64,000 nt of DNA from Atherix ibis. Lineage: Eukaryota > Arthropoda > Insecta > Diptera > Athericidae. Each line of letters starts with the position of its first letter. The first letter of the stretch is position 1. Under the pieces are notes generated by a model. That model worked only from the letters and a program-made list of their open reading frames with translations, ran no database searches and had not been told where the DNA came from. The translations under genes were made by a program, and so were the position numbers. The stretch is taken from NCBI GenBank assembly GCA_958298945.1, contig CATQJD010000008.1:1-64000 (forward strand), read 5' to 3'. Shown one piece after another: positions 14,829 to 30,185 of this stretch.

Positions 14829-17626
14829 ACCCAACAAGCCAACAAACCAACAAACCTACAAACGAACAACCCAACAAACCAACAAACGAACAAACCATCA
14901 AACCAACAAACCAACAAACCAACAAACCAATTAACCAACAAACCAACAAACCAAGTAACCAACCAACCAACAAACGAACAAACCAACAAGCCAACAAACC
15001 AAAAAACGAGTAAAGCAACAAAGCAACAAACCAACAAACCAACAAACCAACAAACCAACAAGCCAACAAGCCAACAAACAAACACACAAACAAACTAACA
15101 AATCAACCAACCAACAAGCAACAAACCAACAAACCAACAAACCAACAAACCAACAAACCAACAAACCAACAAACCAACAAACCAACAAACCAACAAACCA
15201 AAAAACTAACAAACCAACAAGCCAACAAACCAACAAACCAACAAGCCAACAATCCAACAAAACAACAAACCAACAAACCAACAAACGAATAAACCAACAA
15301 ACCAACAAGTCAATAAGCCAACAAACCAACAAACCAACAAACCAACAAACCAACAAACCAACAAACAAACAAACCAACAAACCATTAAACCAACAAACCA
15401 ACAAACCAACAAACCAACAAACCAACATACCAACAAACCAACAAACGAACTAACCAACAAACCAACAAGCCAACAAGCTAACAATCCAACAAACCCACAA
15501 ACCAACAAACCAATAAACCAACAAACCAATAAACCAACACACCAACAAGCTAACAAGCCAACAAACCAACAAACCAACAAACCAACAAACCAACAAACCA
15601 ACAAGCCAACAAACCAACAAGCCAATAAACCAAAAAACGAACAAACCAACAAGCCAACAAACCAATAAGCCAACAAGCCAACAAGCCAACAAACCAACAA
15701 ACGAACAAATAAACAAACCAACAAACCAACAAACCAACAAGCCAACAAAACAAGTAACCAACAAACCAACAAACGAACAAACCAACAAGCCAACAAACCA
15801 AAAAACGAACAAAGCAACAAACCAACAAACCAACAAACCAACAAACCAACAAGCCAACAAGCCAACAAACAAACACACCAACAAACTAACAAATCAACAA
15901 ACCAACAAGCCAACAAACCAACAAACCAACAAACCAACTAACCAACAAACCAACAAACCAACAAACCAACAAACCAACAAACCAACAAACCAACAAACCG
16001 ACAAAACTAGTAACCAACAAACCAACAAACGAACAAACCAACAAGCCAACAAACCAAAAAACGAACAAAGCAACAAACCAACAAACCAACAAACCAACAA
16101 ACCAACAAACCAACAAGCCAACAATTCAACAAACAAACACACCAACAAACTAACAAACCAAAAAGGCAACAAACCAACAAACCAACAAACCAACTAACCA
16201 ACAAACCAATAAACCAACAAACCAACAAACCAACAAACCAACAAACCAACAAACCAACAAACCAAAAAACCAACAAACTAACAAACCAACAAACCAACAA
16301 ACCAACAAACACAAACCAAAAAACCAACAAACCAACAAGCCAACAAACCAACAAACCAACAAGCCAACAATCCAACAAAACAACAAACCAACAAACCAAC
16401 AAACGAACAAACCAACAAACCAACAAATCAATAAGCCAACAAACCAACAAACCAACAAACCAACAAACCAAATAACCAACAAACGAACAAACCAGCAAGC
16501 CAACAAACCAACAAACCAACAAACCAACAAACCAACAAACCAACAAACCAACAAACCAACAAACCAAGAAACGAACTAACCAACAAACCAACAAGCCAAC
16601 AAGCCAACATACCAACAAACCAACAAGCTAACAAGCCAACAAACCAACAAACCAACAAACCAACAAACCAACAAACCAACAAGCCAACAAACCAACAAGC
16701 CAACAAACCAAAAAACGAACAAACCAACAAATGAACAAACCAACAAACTAACAAACGAACAAACCAACAAACCAACAAACCAACAAACCAATAAACCAAC
16801 AAACCAACAAATCAAGTAACCAACCAACCAACAAACGAACAAACCAACAAGCCAACAAACCAAAAAACGAACAAAGCAATAAACCAACAAACCAACAAAC
16901 AAACAAACCAACAAACCAAAAAGCCAACAAGCCAACAAACAAACACACAAACAAACTAACAAACCAACAAACCAACAAGCCAACAAACCAACAAACCAAC
17001 AAACCAACAAACCAACAAACCAACAAACCAACAAACCAAACAACCAACAAACCAACAAACCAACAAGCCAACAAACCAACAAACCAACAAACCAAAAAAA
17101 CGAACAAACCAATAAACCAACAAACCAACAAACAAACAAACCAACAAACCAAAAAGCTAACAAACGAACAAACCAGCAAGCCAACAAACCAACAAACCAA
17201 CAAACCAACAAACCAAAAAACCAACAAACCAACAAACCGACAAACGAACTAACCAACAAACCAACAAGCCAACAAGCCAACAAACCAACAAACCAACAAA
17301 CCAACAAACCAATAAACCAACAAACCAACACACCAACAAGCTAACAAGCCAACAAACCAACAAACCAACAAACCAACAAACCAACAAACCGACAAACGAA
17401 CTAACCAACAAACCAACAAGCCAACAAGCCAACAAACCAACAAACCAACAAACCAACAAACCAATAAACCAACAAACCAACAAACAAACACATCAACAAG
17501 CTAACAAGCCAACAAACCAACAAACCAACAAACCAACAAACCAACAAACCAACAAGCCAACAAACCAACAAACCAACAAACCAAAAAACGAACAAACCAA
17601 CAAGCCAAAAAACCAATAAGACAACA
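14829..17626 (+). repeat. Domain A HOR unit 3 (2,798 bp)
   Basis: The anchor at 14,829 has ATACAACAACCCAAC instead of AAGCCAACAACCCAAC. GAGTAAAG is at 15,008 (+179), CCATTAAA at 15,382 and ATGAAC near 16,730. The seven-A unit is near 17,094. A private word, AAAACTAGTAACC, lies near 16,004. Confidence 0.8.
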
Positions 17627-20322
17627 ACCCAACAAGCCAACAAACCAACAAACCTACAAACGAACAAACCAACAAACCAACAAACGAACAAACCAACAAA
17701 CCAACAAACCAACAAACCAACAAACCAATTAACCAACAAACCAACAAACCAAGTAACCAACCAACCAACAAACGAACAAACCAACAAGCCAACAAACCAA
17801 AAAACGAGTAAAGCAACAAAGCAACAAACCAACAAACCAACAAGCAAACAAGCCAACAAACAAACACACAAACAAACTAACAAATCAACAAACCAACAAG
17901 CCAACAAACCAACAAACCAACAAACCAACAAACCAACAAACCAACAAACCAACAAACCAAAAAACTAACAAACCAACAAGCCAACAATTCAACAAACCAA
18001 CAAGCCAACAATCCAATAAAACAACAAACCAACAAACCAACAAACGAATAAACCAACAAACCAACAAGTCAATAAGCCAACAAACCAACAAACCAACAAA
18101 CCAACAAACCAACAAACCAACAAACAAACAAACCAACAAACCATTAAACCAACAAACCAACAAACCAACAAACCAACAAACCAACAAACCAACAAAACAA
18201 CAAACCAACAAACCAACAAACGAACAAACCAACAAGCCAACAAACCAACAAACCAACAAACCAACAAACCAACAAACCAACATACCAACAAACCAACAAA
18301 CGAACTAACCAACAAACCAATAAACCAACACACCAACAAGCTAACAAGCCAACAAACCAACAAACCAACAAACCAACAAACCAACAAACCAACAAGCCAA
18401 CAAACCAACAAGCCAACAAACCAAAAAACGAACAAACCAACAAGCCAACAAACCAATAAGCCAACAAGCCAACAAGCCAACAAACCAACAAACGAACAAA
18501 TAAACAAACCAACAAACCAACAAACCAACAAGCCAACAAAACAAGTAACCAACAAACCAACAAACGAACAAACCAACAAACCAACAAGCCAACCAGCCAA
18601 CAAACAAACACACCAACAAACTAACAAACCAACAAACCAACAAGCCAACAAACCAACAAACCAACAAACCAAGTAACCAACAAACCAACAAACCAACAAA
18701 CCAACAAACCAACAAACCAACAAACCAACAAACCAACAAAACAAGTAACCAACAAACCAACAAACGAACAAACCAACAAGCCAACAAACCAAAAAACGAA
18801 CAAAGCAACAAACCAACAAATCAACAAACCAACAAACCAACAAGCCAACAAGCCAATAAACAAACACACCAACAAACTAACAAACCAACAAACCAAAAAG
18901 GCAACAAACCAATAAACCAACAAACCAACTAACCAACAAACCAACAAACCAACAAACCAACAAACCAACAAACCAAAAAACCAACAAACTAACAAACCAA
19001 CAAACCAACAAACCAACAAACCAACAAACCAAAAAACCAACAAACCAACAAGCCAACAAACCAACAAACCAACAAGCCAACAATCCAACAAAACAACAAA
19101 CCAACAAACCAACAAACGAACAAACCAACAAACCAACAAATCAATAAGCCAACAAACCAACAAACCAACAAACCAACAAACCAACAAACCAAATAACCAA
19201 CAAACCAACAAACCAACAAGCCAACAAACCAACAAACCAACAAACCAAAAAACGAACAAACCAATAAACCAACAAACCAACAAACACACAAACCAACAAA
19301 CCAAAAACCAACAAACGAACAAACCAGCAAGCCAACAAACCAACAAACCAACAAACCAACAAACCAACAAACCAACAAACCAACAAACCAACAAACCAAC
19401 AAACCAACAAACGAACTAACCAACAAACCAACAAGCCAACAAACCAACAAACCAACAAGCTAACAAGCCAACAAACCAACAAACCAACAAACCAACAAAC
19501 CAACAAACCAACAAGACAACAAACCAACAAGCCAACAAACCAAAAAACGAACAAACCAACGAATGAACAAACCAACAAACTAACAAACGAACAAACCAAC
19601 AAACCAACAAACCAACAAACCAATAAACCAACAAACCAACAAATCAAGTAACCAACCAACCAACAAACGAACAAACCCACAAGCCAACAAACCAAAAAAC
19701 GAACAAAGCAATAAACCAACAAACCAACAAACCAAAAAGCCAACAAGCCAACAAACAAACACACAAACAAACTAACAAACCAACAAACCAACAAGCCAAC
19801 AAACCAACAAACCAACAAACCAACAAACCAACAAACCAACAAACCAACAAACCAACAAACCAACAAACCAAACAACCAACAAACCAACAAACCAACAAGC
19901 CAACAAACCAACAAACCAACAAACCAAAAAAACGAACAAACCAATAAACCAACAAACCAACAAAGAAACAAACCAACAAACCAAAAAGCTAACAAACGAA
20001 CAAACCAGCAAGCCAACAAGCCAACAAACCAACAAACCAACAAACCAACAAACCAACAAACCAACAAACCAACAAACCGACAAACGAACTAACCAACAAA
20101 CCAACAAGCCAACAAGCCAATAAACCAACAAACCAACAAACCAACAAACCAATAAACCAACAAACCAACAAACCAACACACCAACAAGCTAACAAGGCAA
20201 CAAACCAACAAACCAACAAACCAACAAACCAACAAACCAACAAACCAACAAGCCAACAAACCAACAAGCAATTAAACCAAAAAACGAACAAACCAAGAAG
20301 CCAAAAAACCAATAAGCCAACA
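17627..20322 (+). repeat. Domain A HOR unit 4 (2,696 bp)
   Basis: The anchor is at 17,627 (AAGACAACAACCC), GAGTAAAG at 17,806 (+179), CCATTAAA at 18,141, AACAAGTAACC near 18,540 and 18,737, CCAAATAACC near 19,189, ATGAAC near 19,562 and the seven-A unit near 19,926. The order of markers is that of units 3 and 8. Confidence 0.8.
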
Positions 20323-23162
20323 ACCCAACAAGCCAACAACCCAACAAACCTACAAACGAACAAACCAACAAACCAACAAACGAACAAACCAACAAACCAA
20401 CAAACCAACAAACCCACAAACCAATTAACCAACAAACCAACAAACCAAGTAACCAACCAACCAACAAATGAACAAACCAACAAGCCAACAAACCAAAAAA
20501 CGAGTAAAGCAACAAAGCAGCAAACCAACAAACCAACAAACCAACAAGCCAACAAGCCAACAAACAAACACACAAACAAACTAACAAATCAACAAACCAA
20601 CAAGCCAACAAACCAACAAACCAACAAACCAACAAACCAACAAACCAACAAACCAACAAACCAAAAAACTAACAAACCAACAAGCCAACAAACCAACAAA
20701 CCAACAAGCCAACAATCCAACAAAACAACAAACCAACAAACCAACAAACGAATAAACCAACAAACCAACAAGTCAATAAGCCAACAAACCAACAAACCAA
20801 CAAACCAACAAACCAACAAACCAAAAAACTAACAAACCAACAAGCCAACAAACCAACAAACCAACAAGCCAACAATCCAACAAAACAACAAACCAACAAA
20901 CCAACAAACGAATAAACCAACAAACCAACAAGTCAATAAGCCAACAAACCAACAAACCAACAAACCAACAAACCAACAAACCAACAAACCAACAAACCAA
21001 CAAACCAACAAACCAACAAACCAACAAACCATTAAACCAACAAACCAACAAACCAACAAACCAACAAACCAACATACCAACAAACCAACAAACGAACTAA
21101 CCAACAAACCAACAAGCCAACAAGCCAACAATCCAACAAACTCACAAACCAACAAACCAATAAACCAACAAACCAATAAACCAACACACCAACAAGCTAA
21201 CAAGCCAACAAACCAACAAACCAACAAACCAACAAACCAATAAACCAACAAGCCAACAAACCAACAAGCCAACAAACCAAAAAACGAACAAACCAACAAG
21301 CCAACAAACCAATAAGCCAACAAGCCAACAAGCCAACAAACCAACAAACCTACAAACGAACAAACCAACAAACCAACAAACCAACAAACGAACAAACCAA
21401 CAAACCAACAAACCAATAAACCAACAAACCAACAAACCAAGTAACCAACCAACCAACAAACGAACAAACCAACAAGCCAACAAACCAAAAAACGAACAAA
21501 GCAACAAACCAACAAACCAACAAACCAACAAACCAACAAACCAACAAGCCAACAAGCCAACAAACAAACACACAAACAAACTAACAAACCAACAAACCAA
21601 CAAGCCAACAAACCAACAAACCAACAAACCAACAAACCAACAAACCAACAAACCAACAAACGAACAAACGAACAAACCAACAAGCCAATAAGCCAACAAA
21701 CCAACAAACCAACAAACCAACAAACCAACAAGCCAACAAACAAACACACAAACAAACTAACAAACCAACAAACCATCAAGCCAACAAACCAACAAACCAG
21801 AAAAACCAACAAACCAACAAACAAACAAACCAACAAACCAACAAACCAACAAACGAACAAACCAACAAACAAACAAACCAACAAACGAACAAACCAACAA
21901 ACCAACAAACCAACAAATAAACAAACCAACAAACCAACAAACCAACAAACCAACAAACCAACAAACCAAATAACCAACAAACCAACAAACCAACAAGCCA
22001 ACAAACCAATAAACCAGCAAACCAAAAAACGAACAAACCAATAAACCAACAAACCAACAAACACACAAACCAACAAACCAAAAACCAACAAACGAACAAA
22101 CCAGCAAGCCAACAAACCAACAAACCAACAAACCAACAAACCAACAAACCAACAAACCAACAAACCAACAAACCAACAAACGAACTAACCAACAAACCAA
22201 CAAGCCAACAAGCCAACAAACCAACAAACCAACAAGCTAACAAGCCAACAAACCAACAAACCAACAAACCAACAAACCAACAAACCAACAAACCAACAAG
22301 CCAACAAACCAACAAGCCAACAAACCAAAAAACGAACAAACCAACAAATAAACAAACCAACAAACTAACAAACGAACAAACCAACAAACCAACAAACCAA
22401 CAAACCAACAAACCAACAAACCAACAAACCAACAAGCCAACAAACCAACAAGCCAACAAACCAAAAAACGAACAAACCAACAAATAAACAAACCAACAAA
22501 CTAACAAACGAACAAACCAACAAACCAACAAACCAACAAACCAACAAGCCAACAAACCAACAAGCCAACAAACCAAAAAACGAACAAACCAACAAATAAA
22601 CAAACCAACAAACTAACAAACCAACAAACCAACAAGCTAACAAGCCAACAAACCAACAAACCAACAAACCAACAAACCAACAAACCAACAAGCCAACAAA
22701 CCAACAAGCCAACAAACCAAAAAACGAACAAACCAACAAATAAACAAACCAACAAACTAACAAACGAACAAACCAACAAACCAACAAACCAACAAACCAA
22801 CAAACAAGCAAACCAACAAACCAAAAAGCTAACAAACGAACAAACCAGCAAGCCAACAAGCCAACAAACCAACAAACCAACAAACCAATAAACCAACAAA
22901 CCAACAAACCAACAAACCGACAAACGAACTAACCAACAAACCAACAAGCCAACAAGCCAACAAACCAACAAACCAACAAACCAACAAACCAATAAACCAA
23001 CAAACCAACAAACCAACACACCAACAAGCTAACAAGCCAACAAACCAACAAACCAACAAACCAACAAACCAACAAACCAACAAACCAACAAGCCAACAAA
23101 CCAACAAGCAATTAAACCAAAAAACGAACAAACCAAGAAGCCAAAAAACCAATAAGCCAACA
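20323..23162 (+). repeat. Domain A HOR unit 5 (2,840 bp)
   Basis: The anchor is at 20,323, GAGTAAAG at 20,502 (+179, followed by AAAGCAGC rather than AAAGCAAC), CCATTAAA at 21,029 and CCAGAAAAACC with its G at 21,800. Four closely spaced CCAACAAATAAAC words lie near 22,340-22,740. It pairs closely with unit 6: the block from about 19,965 reappears at 22,805 with a distance of exactly 2,840, including the private word GCAATTAAACC near 20,269 and 23,109. Confidence 0.83.
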
Positions 23163-25849
23163 ACCCAACAAGCCAACAACCCAACAAACCTACAAACGAA
23201 CAAACCAACAAACCAACAAACGAACAAACCAACAAACCAACAAACCAACAAACCCACAAACCAATTAACCAACAAACCAACAAACCAAGTAACCAACCAA
23301 CCAACAAATGAACAAACCAACAAGCCAACAAACCAAAAAAGGAGTAAAGCAACAAAGCAGCAAACCAACAAACCAACAAACCAACAAGCCAACAAGCCAA
23401 CAAACAAACACACAAACAAACTAACAAATCAACAAACCAACAAACCAACAAACCAACAAACCAACAAACCAACAAACCAACAAACCAACAAACCAACAAA
23501 CCAAAAAACTAACAAACCAACAAGCCAACAAACCAACAAACCAACAAGCCAACAATCCAACAAAACAACAAACCAACAAACCAACAAACGAATAAACCAA
23601 CAAACCAACAAGTCAATAAGCCAACAAACCAACAAACCAACAAACCAACAAACCAACAAACCAACAAACCAACAAACCAACAAACCAACAAACCAACAAA
23701 CCATTAAACCAACAAACCAACAAACCAACAAACCAACAAAACAACAAACCAACAAACCAATAAACGAACAAACCAACAAGCCAACAAACCAACAAACCAA
23801 CAAACCAACAAACCAACAAACCAACAAACCAACATACCAACAAACCAACAAACGAACTAACCAACAAACCAACAAGCCAACAAGCCAACAATCCAACAAA
23901 CCCACAAACCAACAAACCAATAAACCAACAAACCAATAAACCAACACACCAACAAGCTAACAAGCCAACAAACCAACAAACCAACAAACCAACAAACCAA
24001 CAAACCAACAAGCCAACAAACCAACAAGCCAACAAACCAAAAAACGAACAAACCAACAAGCCAACAAACCAATAAGCCAACAAGCCAACAAGCCAACAAA
24101 CCATCAAACCTACAAACGAACAAACCAACCCAACAAACCAACAAACCAACAAACGAACAAACCAACAAACCAACAAACCAATAAACCAACAAACCAACAA
24201 ACCAAGTAACCAACCAACCAACAAACGAACAAACCAACAAGCCAACAAACCAAAAAACGAACAAAGCAACAAACCAACAAACCAACAAACCAACAAACCA
24301 ACAAACCAACAAGCCAACAAGCCAACAAACAAACACACAAACAAACTAACAAACCAACAAACCAACAAGCCAACAAACCAACAAACCAACAAACCAACAA
24401 ACCAACAAACCAACAAACCAACAAACGAACAAACCAACAAACCAACAAGCCAATAAGCCAACAAACCAACAAACCAACAAACCAACAAACCAACAAGCCA
24501 ACAAACAAACACACAAACAAACTAACAAACCAACAAACCATCAAGCCAACAAACCAACAAACCAGAAAAACCAACAAACCAACAAACAAACAAACCAACA
24601 AACCAACAAACCAACAAACCAACAAACAAACAAACCAACAAACGAACAAACCAACAAACCAACAAACCAACAAATAAACAAACCAACAAACCAACAAACC
24701 AACAAACCAACAAACCAACAAACCAAATAACCAACAAACCAACAAACCAACAAGCCAACAAACCAATAAACCAACAAACCAAAAAACGAACAAACCAATA
24801 AACCAACAAACCAACAAACACACAAACCAACAAACGAACAAACCAGCAAGCCAACAAACCAACAAACCAACAAACCAACAAACCAACAAACCAACAAACC
24901 AACAAACCAACAAACCAACAAACCAACAAACGAACTAACCAACAAACCAACAAGCCAACAAGCCAACAAACCAACAAACCAACAAGCTAACAAGCCAACA
25001 AACCAACAAACCAACAAACCAACAAACCAACAAACCAACAAGCCAACAAACCAACAAGCCAACAAACCAAAAAACGAACAAACCAACAAATAAACAAACC
25101 AACAAACTAACAAACGAACAAACCAACAAACCAACAAACCAACAAACCAATAAACCAACAAACCAACAAATCAAGTAACCAACCAACCAACAAACGAACA
25201 AACCAACAAGCCAACAAACCAAAAAACGAACAAAGCAATACACCAACAAACCAACAAACAAACAAACCAACAAACCAAAAAGCCAACAAGCCAACAAACA
25301 AACACACAAACAAACTAACAAACCAACAAACCAACAAGCCAACAAACCAACAAACCAACAAACCAACAAACCAACAGACCAACAAACCAACAAACCAACA
25401 AACCAACAAACCAACAAACCAACAAACCAACAAACCAAACAACCAACAAACCAACAAACCAACAAACCAACAAACCAAAAAAACGAACAAACCAATAAAC
25501 CAACAAACCAACAAACAAACAAACCAACAAACCAAAAAGCTAACAAACGAACAAACCAGCAAGCCAACAAACCAACAAACCAACAAACCAACAAACCAAC
25601 AAACCAACAAACCGACAAACGAACTAACCAACAAACCAACAAGCCAACAAGCCAACAAACCAACAAACCAACAAACCAACAAACCAATAAACCAACAAAC
25701 CAACAAACCAACACACCAACAAGCTAAAAAGCCAACAAACCAACAAACCAACAAACATACAAACCAACAAACCAGCAAGCCAACAAACCAACAAGCCAAC
25801 AAACCAAAAAACGAACAAACCAACAAGCCAAAAAACCAATAAGCCAACA
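23163..25849 (+). repeat. Domain A HOR unit 6 (2,687 bp)
   Basis: The anchor is at 23,163, GAGTAAAG at 23,342 (+179, preceded by GG instead of CG), CCATTAAA at 23,701 and CCAGAAAAACC with its G at 24,565. The distances to unit 5 are 2,840 at the anchor, 2,672 at CCATTAAA and 2,765 at CCAGAAAAACC, so the pair differs by block indels rather than by many point changes. Confidence 0.83.
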
Positions 25850-27785
25850 ACCCAACAAGCCAACAAACCAACAAACCTACAAACGAACAAACCAACAAAC
25901 CAACAAACGAACCAACCAAAAAACCAACAAACCAACAAACCAACAAACCAATTAACCAACAAACCAGCAAACCAAGTAACCAACCAACCAACAAACGAAC
26001 AAACCAACAAGCCAACAAACCAAAAAACGAGTAAAGCAACAAAGCAACAAACCAACAAACCAACAAACCAACAAACCAACAAGCCAACAAGCCAACAAAC
26101 AAACACACAAACAAACTAACAAATCAACAAACCAACAAGCCAACAAACCAACAAACCAACAAACCAACAAGCCAACAAACCAACAAACCAACAAGCCAAC
26201 AATCCAACAAAACAACAAACCAACAAACCAACAAACGAATAAACCAACAAACCAACAAACCAACAAACCAACAAACCAACAAGCCAACAAGCCAACAAAC
26301 AAACACACCAACAAACTAACAAACCAACAAACCAAAAAGGCAACAAACCAACAAACCAACAAACCAACTAACCAACAAACCAATAAACCAACAAACCAAC
26401 AAACCAACAAACCAACAAACCAACAAACCAACAAACCAAAAAACCAACAAACTAACAAACCAACAAATCAACAAACCAACAAACCAACAAACCAAAAAAC
26501 CAACAAACCAACAAGCCAAAAAACCAACAAACCAACAAGCCAACAATCCAACAAAACAACAAACCAACAAAACAACAAACGAACAAACCAACAAACCAAC
26601 AAATCAATAAGCCAACAAACCAACAAACCAACAAACCAACAAACCAAATAACCAACAAACCAACAAACCAACAAGCCAACAAACCAACAAACCAACAAAC
26701 CAAAAAACGAACAAACCAATAAACCAACAAACCAACAAACACACAAACCAACAAACCAAAAACCAACAAACAAACAAACCAGCAAGCCAACAAACCAACA
26801 AACCAACAAACCAACAAACCAACAAACCAACAAACCAACAAACCAACAAACCAACAAACGAACTAACCAACAAACCAACAAGCCAACAAGCCAACAAACC
26901 AACAAACCAACAAGCCAACAAACCAACAAACCAACAAACCAACAAACCAACAAACCAACAAACCAACAAGCCAACAAACCAACAAGCCAACAAACCAAAA
27001 AACGAACAAACCAACAAATGAACAAACCAACAAACTAACAAATGAACAAACCAACAAACCAACAAACCAACAAACCAATAAACCAACAAACCAACAAATC
27101 AAGTAACCAACCAACCAACAAACGAACAAACCAACAAGCCAACAAACCAAAAAACGAACAAAGCAATAAACCAACAAACCAACAAACAAACAAACCAACA
27201 AACCAAAAAGCCAACAAGCCAACAAACAAACACACAAACAAACTAACAAACCAACAAACCAACAAGCCAACAAACCAACAAATCAACAAACCAACAAACC
27301 AACAAACCAACAAACCAACAAACCAACAAACCAAACAACCAAACAACCAACAAACCAACAAACCAACAAGCCAGCAAACCAACAAACCAACAAACCAAAA
27401 AAACGAACAAAGCAATAAACCAACAAACCAACAAACAAACAAACCAACAAACCAAAAAGCTAACAAACGAACAAACCAGCAAGCCAACAAACCAACAAAC
27501 CAACAAACTAACAAACCAACAAACCAACAAACCAACAAACCGACAAACGAACTAACCAACAAACCAACAAGCCAACAAGCCAACAAACCAACAAACCAAC
27601 AAACCAACAAACCAACAAACCAATAAACCAACAAACCAACAAACTAACACACCAACAAGCTAACAAGCCAACAAACCAACAAACCAACAAACCAACGAAC
27701 CAACAAACCAACAAGCCAACAAACCAACAAGCCAACAAACCAAAAAACTAACAAACCAACAAGCCAAAAAACAAATAAGCCAACA
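25850..27785 (+). repeat. Domain A HOR unit 7, shortened (1,936 bp)
   Basis: The anchor is at 25,850 and GAGTAAAG at 26,029 (+179). The CCATTAAA block and its surroundings are absent: after CGAATAAACC near 26,235 the sequence goes straight to the CCAACAAACAAACACACC / AAAAAGGCAAC module near 26,300-26,340. This is a unit with an internal deletion of roughly 0.75 kb. ATGAAC is near 27,018 and again near 27,042. The seven-A unit near 27,397 is followed by GCAATAAA (27,410) rather than CCAATAAA. Confidence 0.8.
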
Positions 27786-30185
27786 ACCCAACAAGCCAAC
27801 AAACCAACAAACCTACAAACGAACAAACCAACAAACCAACAAACGAACAAACCAACAAACCAACAAACCAACAAACCATCAAACCAATTAACCAACAAAC
27901 CAACAAACCAAGTAACCAACCAACCAACAAACGAACAAACCAACAAGCCAACAAACCAAAAAACGAGTAAAGCAACAAAGCAACAAACCAACAAACCAAC
28001 AAACCAACAAACCAATAAGCCAACAAGCCAACAAACAAACACACAAACAAACTAACAAATCAACAAACCAACAAGCCAACAAACCAACAAACGAACAAAC
28101 CAACAAACCAACAAACCAACAAACCAACAAACCAAAAAACCAAAAAACTAACAAACCAACAAGCCAACAAACCAACAAACCAACAAGCCAACAATCCAAC
28201 AAAACAACAAACCAACAAACCAACAAACGAATAAACCAACAAACCAACAAGTCAATAAGCCAACAAACCAACAAACCAACAAACCAACAAACCAACAAAC
28301 CAACAAACAAACAAACCAACAAACCATTAAACCAACAAACCAACAAACCAACAAACCAACAAAACAACAAACCAACAAACCAACAAACGAACAAATTAAC
28401 AAGCCAACAAACCAACAAACCAACAAACCAACAAACCAACAAACCAACATACCAACAAACCAACAAACGAACTAACCAACAAACCAACAAGCCAACAAGC
28501 CAACAATCCAACAAACCCACAAACCAACAAACCAATAAACCAACAAACCAATAAACCAACACACAAACAAGCTAACAAGCCAACAAACCAACAAACCAAC
28601 AAACCAACAAACGAATAAACCAACAAACCAACAAACCAACAAACCAACAAACCAACAAGCCAACAAGCCAACAAACAAACACACCAACAAACTAACAAAC
28701 CAACAAACCAAAAAGGCAACAAACCAACAAACCAACAAACCAACTAACCAACAAACCAATAAACCAACAAACCAACAAACCAACAAACCAACAAACCAAC
28801 AAACCAACAAACCAACAAACCAAAAAACCAACAAACTAACAAACCAACAAACCAACAAACCAACAAACTAACAAACCAAAAAACCAACAAACCAACAAGC
28901 CAAAAAACCAACAAACGAACAAGCCAACAATCCAACAAAACAACAAACCAACAAACCAACAAACGAACAAACCAACAAACCAACAAATCAATAAGCCAAC
29001 AAACCAACAAACCAACAAACCAACAAACCAAATAACCAACAAACCAACAAACCAACAAGCCAACAAACCAACAAACCAACAAACCAAAAAACGAACAAAC
29101 CAATAAACCAATAAACCAACAAACCAACAAACACACAAACCAACAAACCAAAAACCAACAAACGAACAAACCAGCAAACCAGCAAGCCAACAAACCAACA
29201 AACCAACAAACCAACAAACCAACAAACCAACAAACAAACAAACCAACAAACCAACAAACGAACTAACCAACAAACCAACAAGCCAACAAGCCAACAAACC
29301 AACAAACCAACAACCTAACAAGCCAACAAACCAACAAACCAACAAACCAACAAACCAACAAACCAACAAGCCAACAAACCAACAAGCCAACAAACCAAAA
29401 AACGAACAAACCAACAAATGAACAAACCAACAAACTAACAAACGAACAAACCAACAAACCAACAAACCAACAAACCAACAAACCAATAAACCAACAAACC
29501 AACAAATCAAGTAACCAACCAACCAACAAACGAACAAACCAACAAGCCAACAAACCAAAAAACGAACAAAGCAATAAACCAACAAACCAACAAACAAACA
29601 AACCAACAAACCAAAAAGCCAACAAGCCAACAAACAAACACACAAGCAAACTAACAAACCAACAAACCAACAAGCCAACAAACCAACAAACCAACAAACC
29701 AACAAACCAACAAACCAACAAACCAACAAACCAAACAACCAAACAACCAACAAACCAACAAACCAACAAGCCAACAAACCAACAAACCAACAAACCAAAA
29801 AAACGAACAAACCAATAAACCAACAAACCAACAAACAAACAAACCAACAAACCAAAAAGCTAACAAACGAACAAACCAGCAAGCCAACAAACCAACAAAC
29901 CAACAAACCAACAAACCAACAAACCAACAAACCAACAAACCAACAAACCGACAAACGAACTAACCAACAAACCAACAAGCCAACAAGCCAACAAACCAAC
30001 AAACCAACAAACCAACAAACCAATAAACCAACAAACCAACAAACCAACACACCAACAAGCTAACAAGCCAACAAACCAACAAACCAACAAACCAACAAAC
30101 CAACAAACCAACAAGCCAACAAACCAACAAGCCAACAAACCAAAAAACGAACAAACCAACAAGCCAAAAAACCAATAAGCCAACA
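27786..30185 (+). repeat. Domain A HOR unit 8 (2,400 bp)
   Basis: The anchor is at 27,786, GAGTAAAG at 27,965 (+179), CCATTAAA at 28,324, AAAAAGGCAAC near 28,711, CCAAATAACC near 29,030, ATGAAC near 29,418 and the seven-A unit near 29,796. It ends at the anchor at 30,186. There the next GAGTAAAG (30,277) follows after only 91 bases, so an 88-base block was lost at the start of the following unit. Confidence 0.8.

Noticed and set aside
16000..16015. ACTAGT palindrome and other CTAG words as regulatory or integration sites
   Set aside because: They are single-base variants of the octamer, copied with their blocks. There is no dyad beyond 6 bases and no change of sequence class on either side.
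27042..27626. + strand open frame with an ATG start (194 codons, Q/N/T/K/P repeat)
   Set aside because: The ATG comes from one variant octamer (AAATGAAC), and the frame is open only because CCAATAAA and CTAACAAA happen to be out of frame. The same ATGAAC word elsewhere (for example near 3,685 and 6,186) does not lead a conserved frame.
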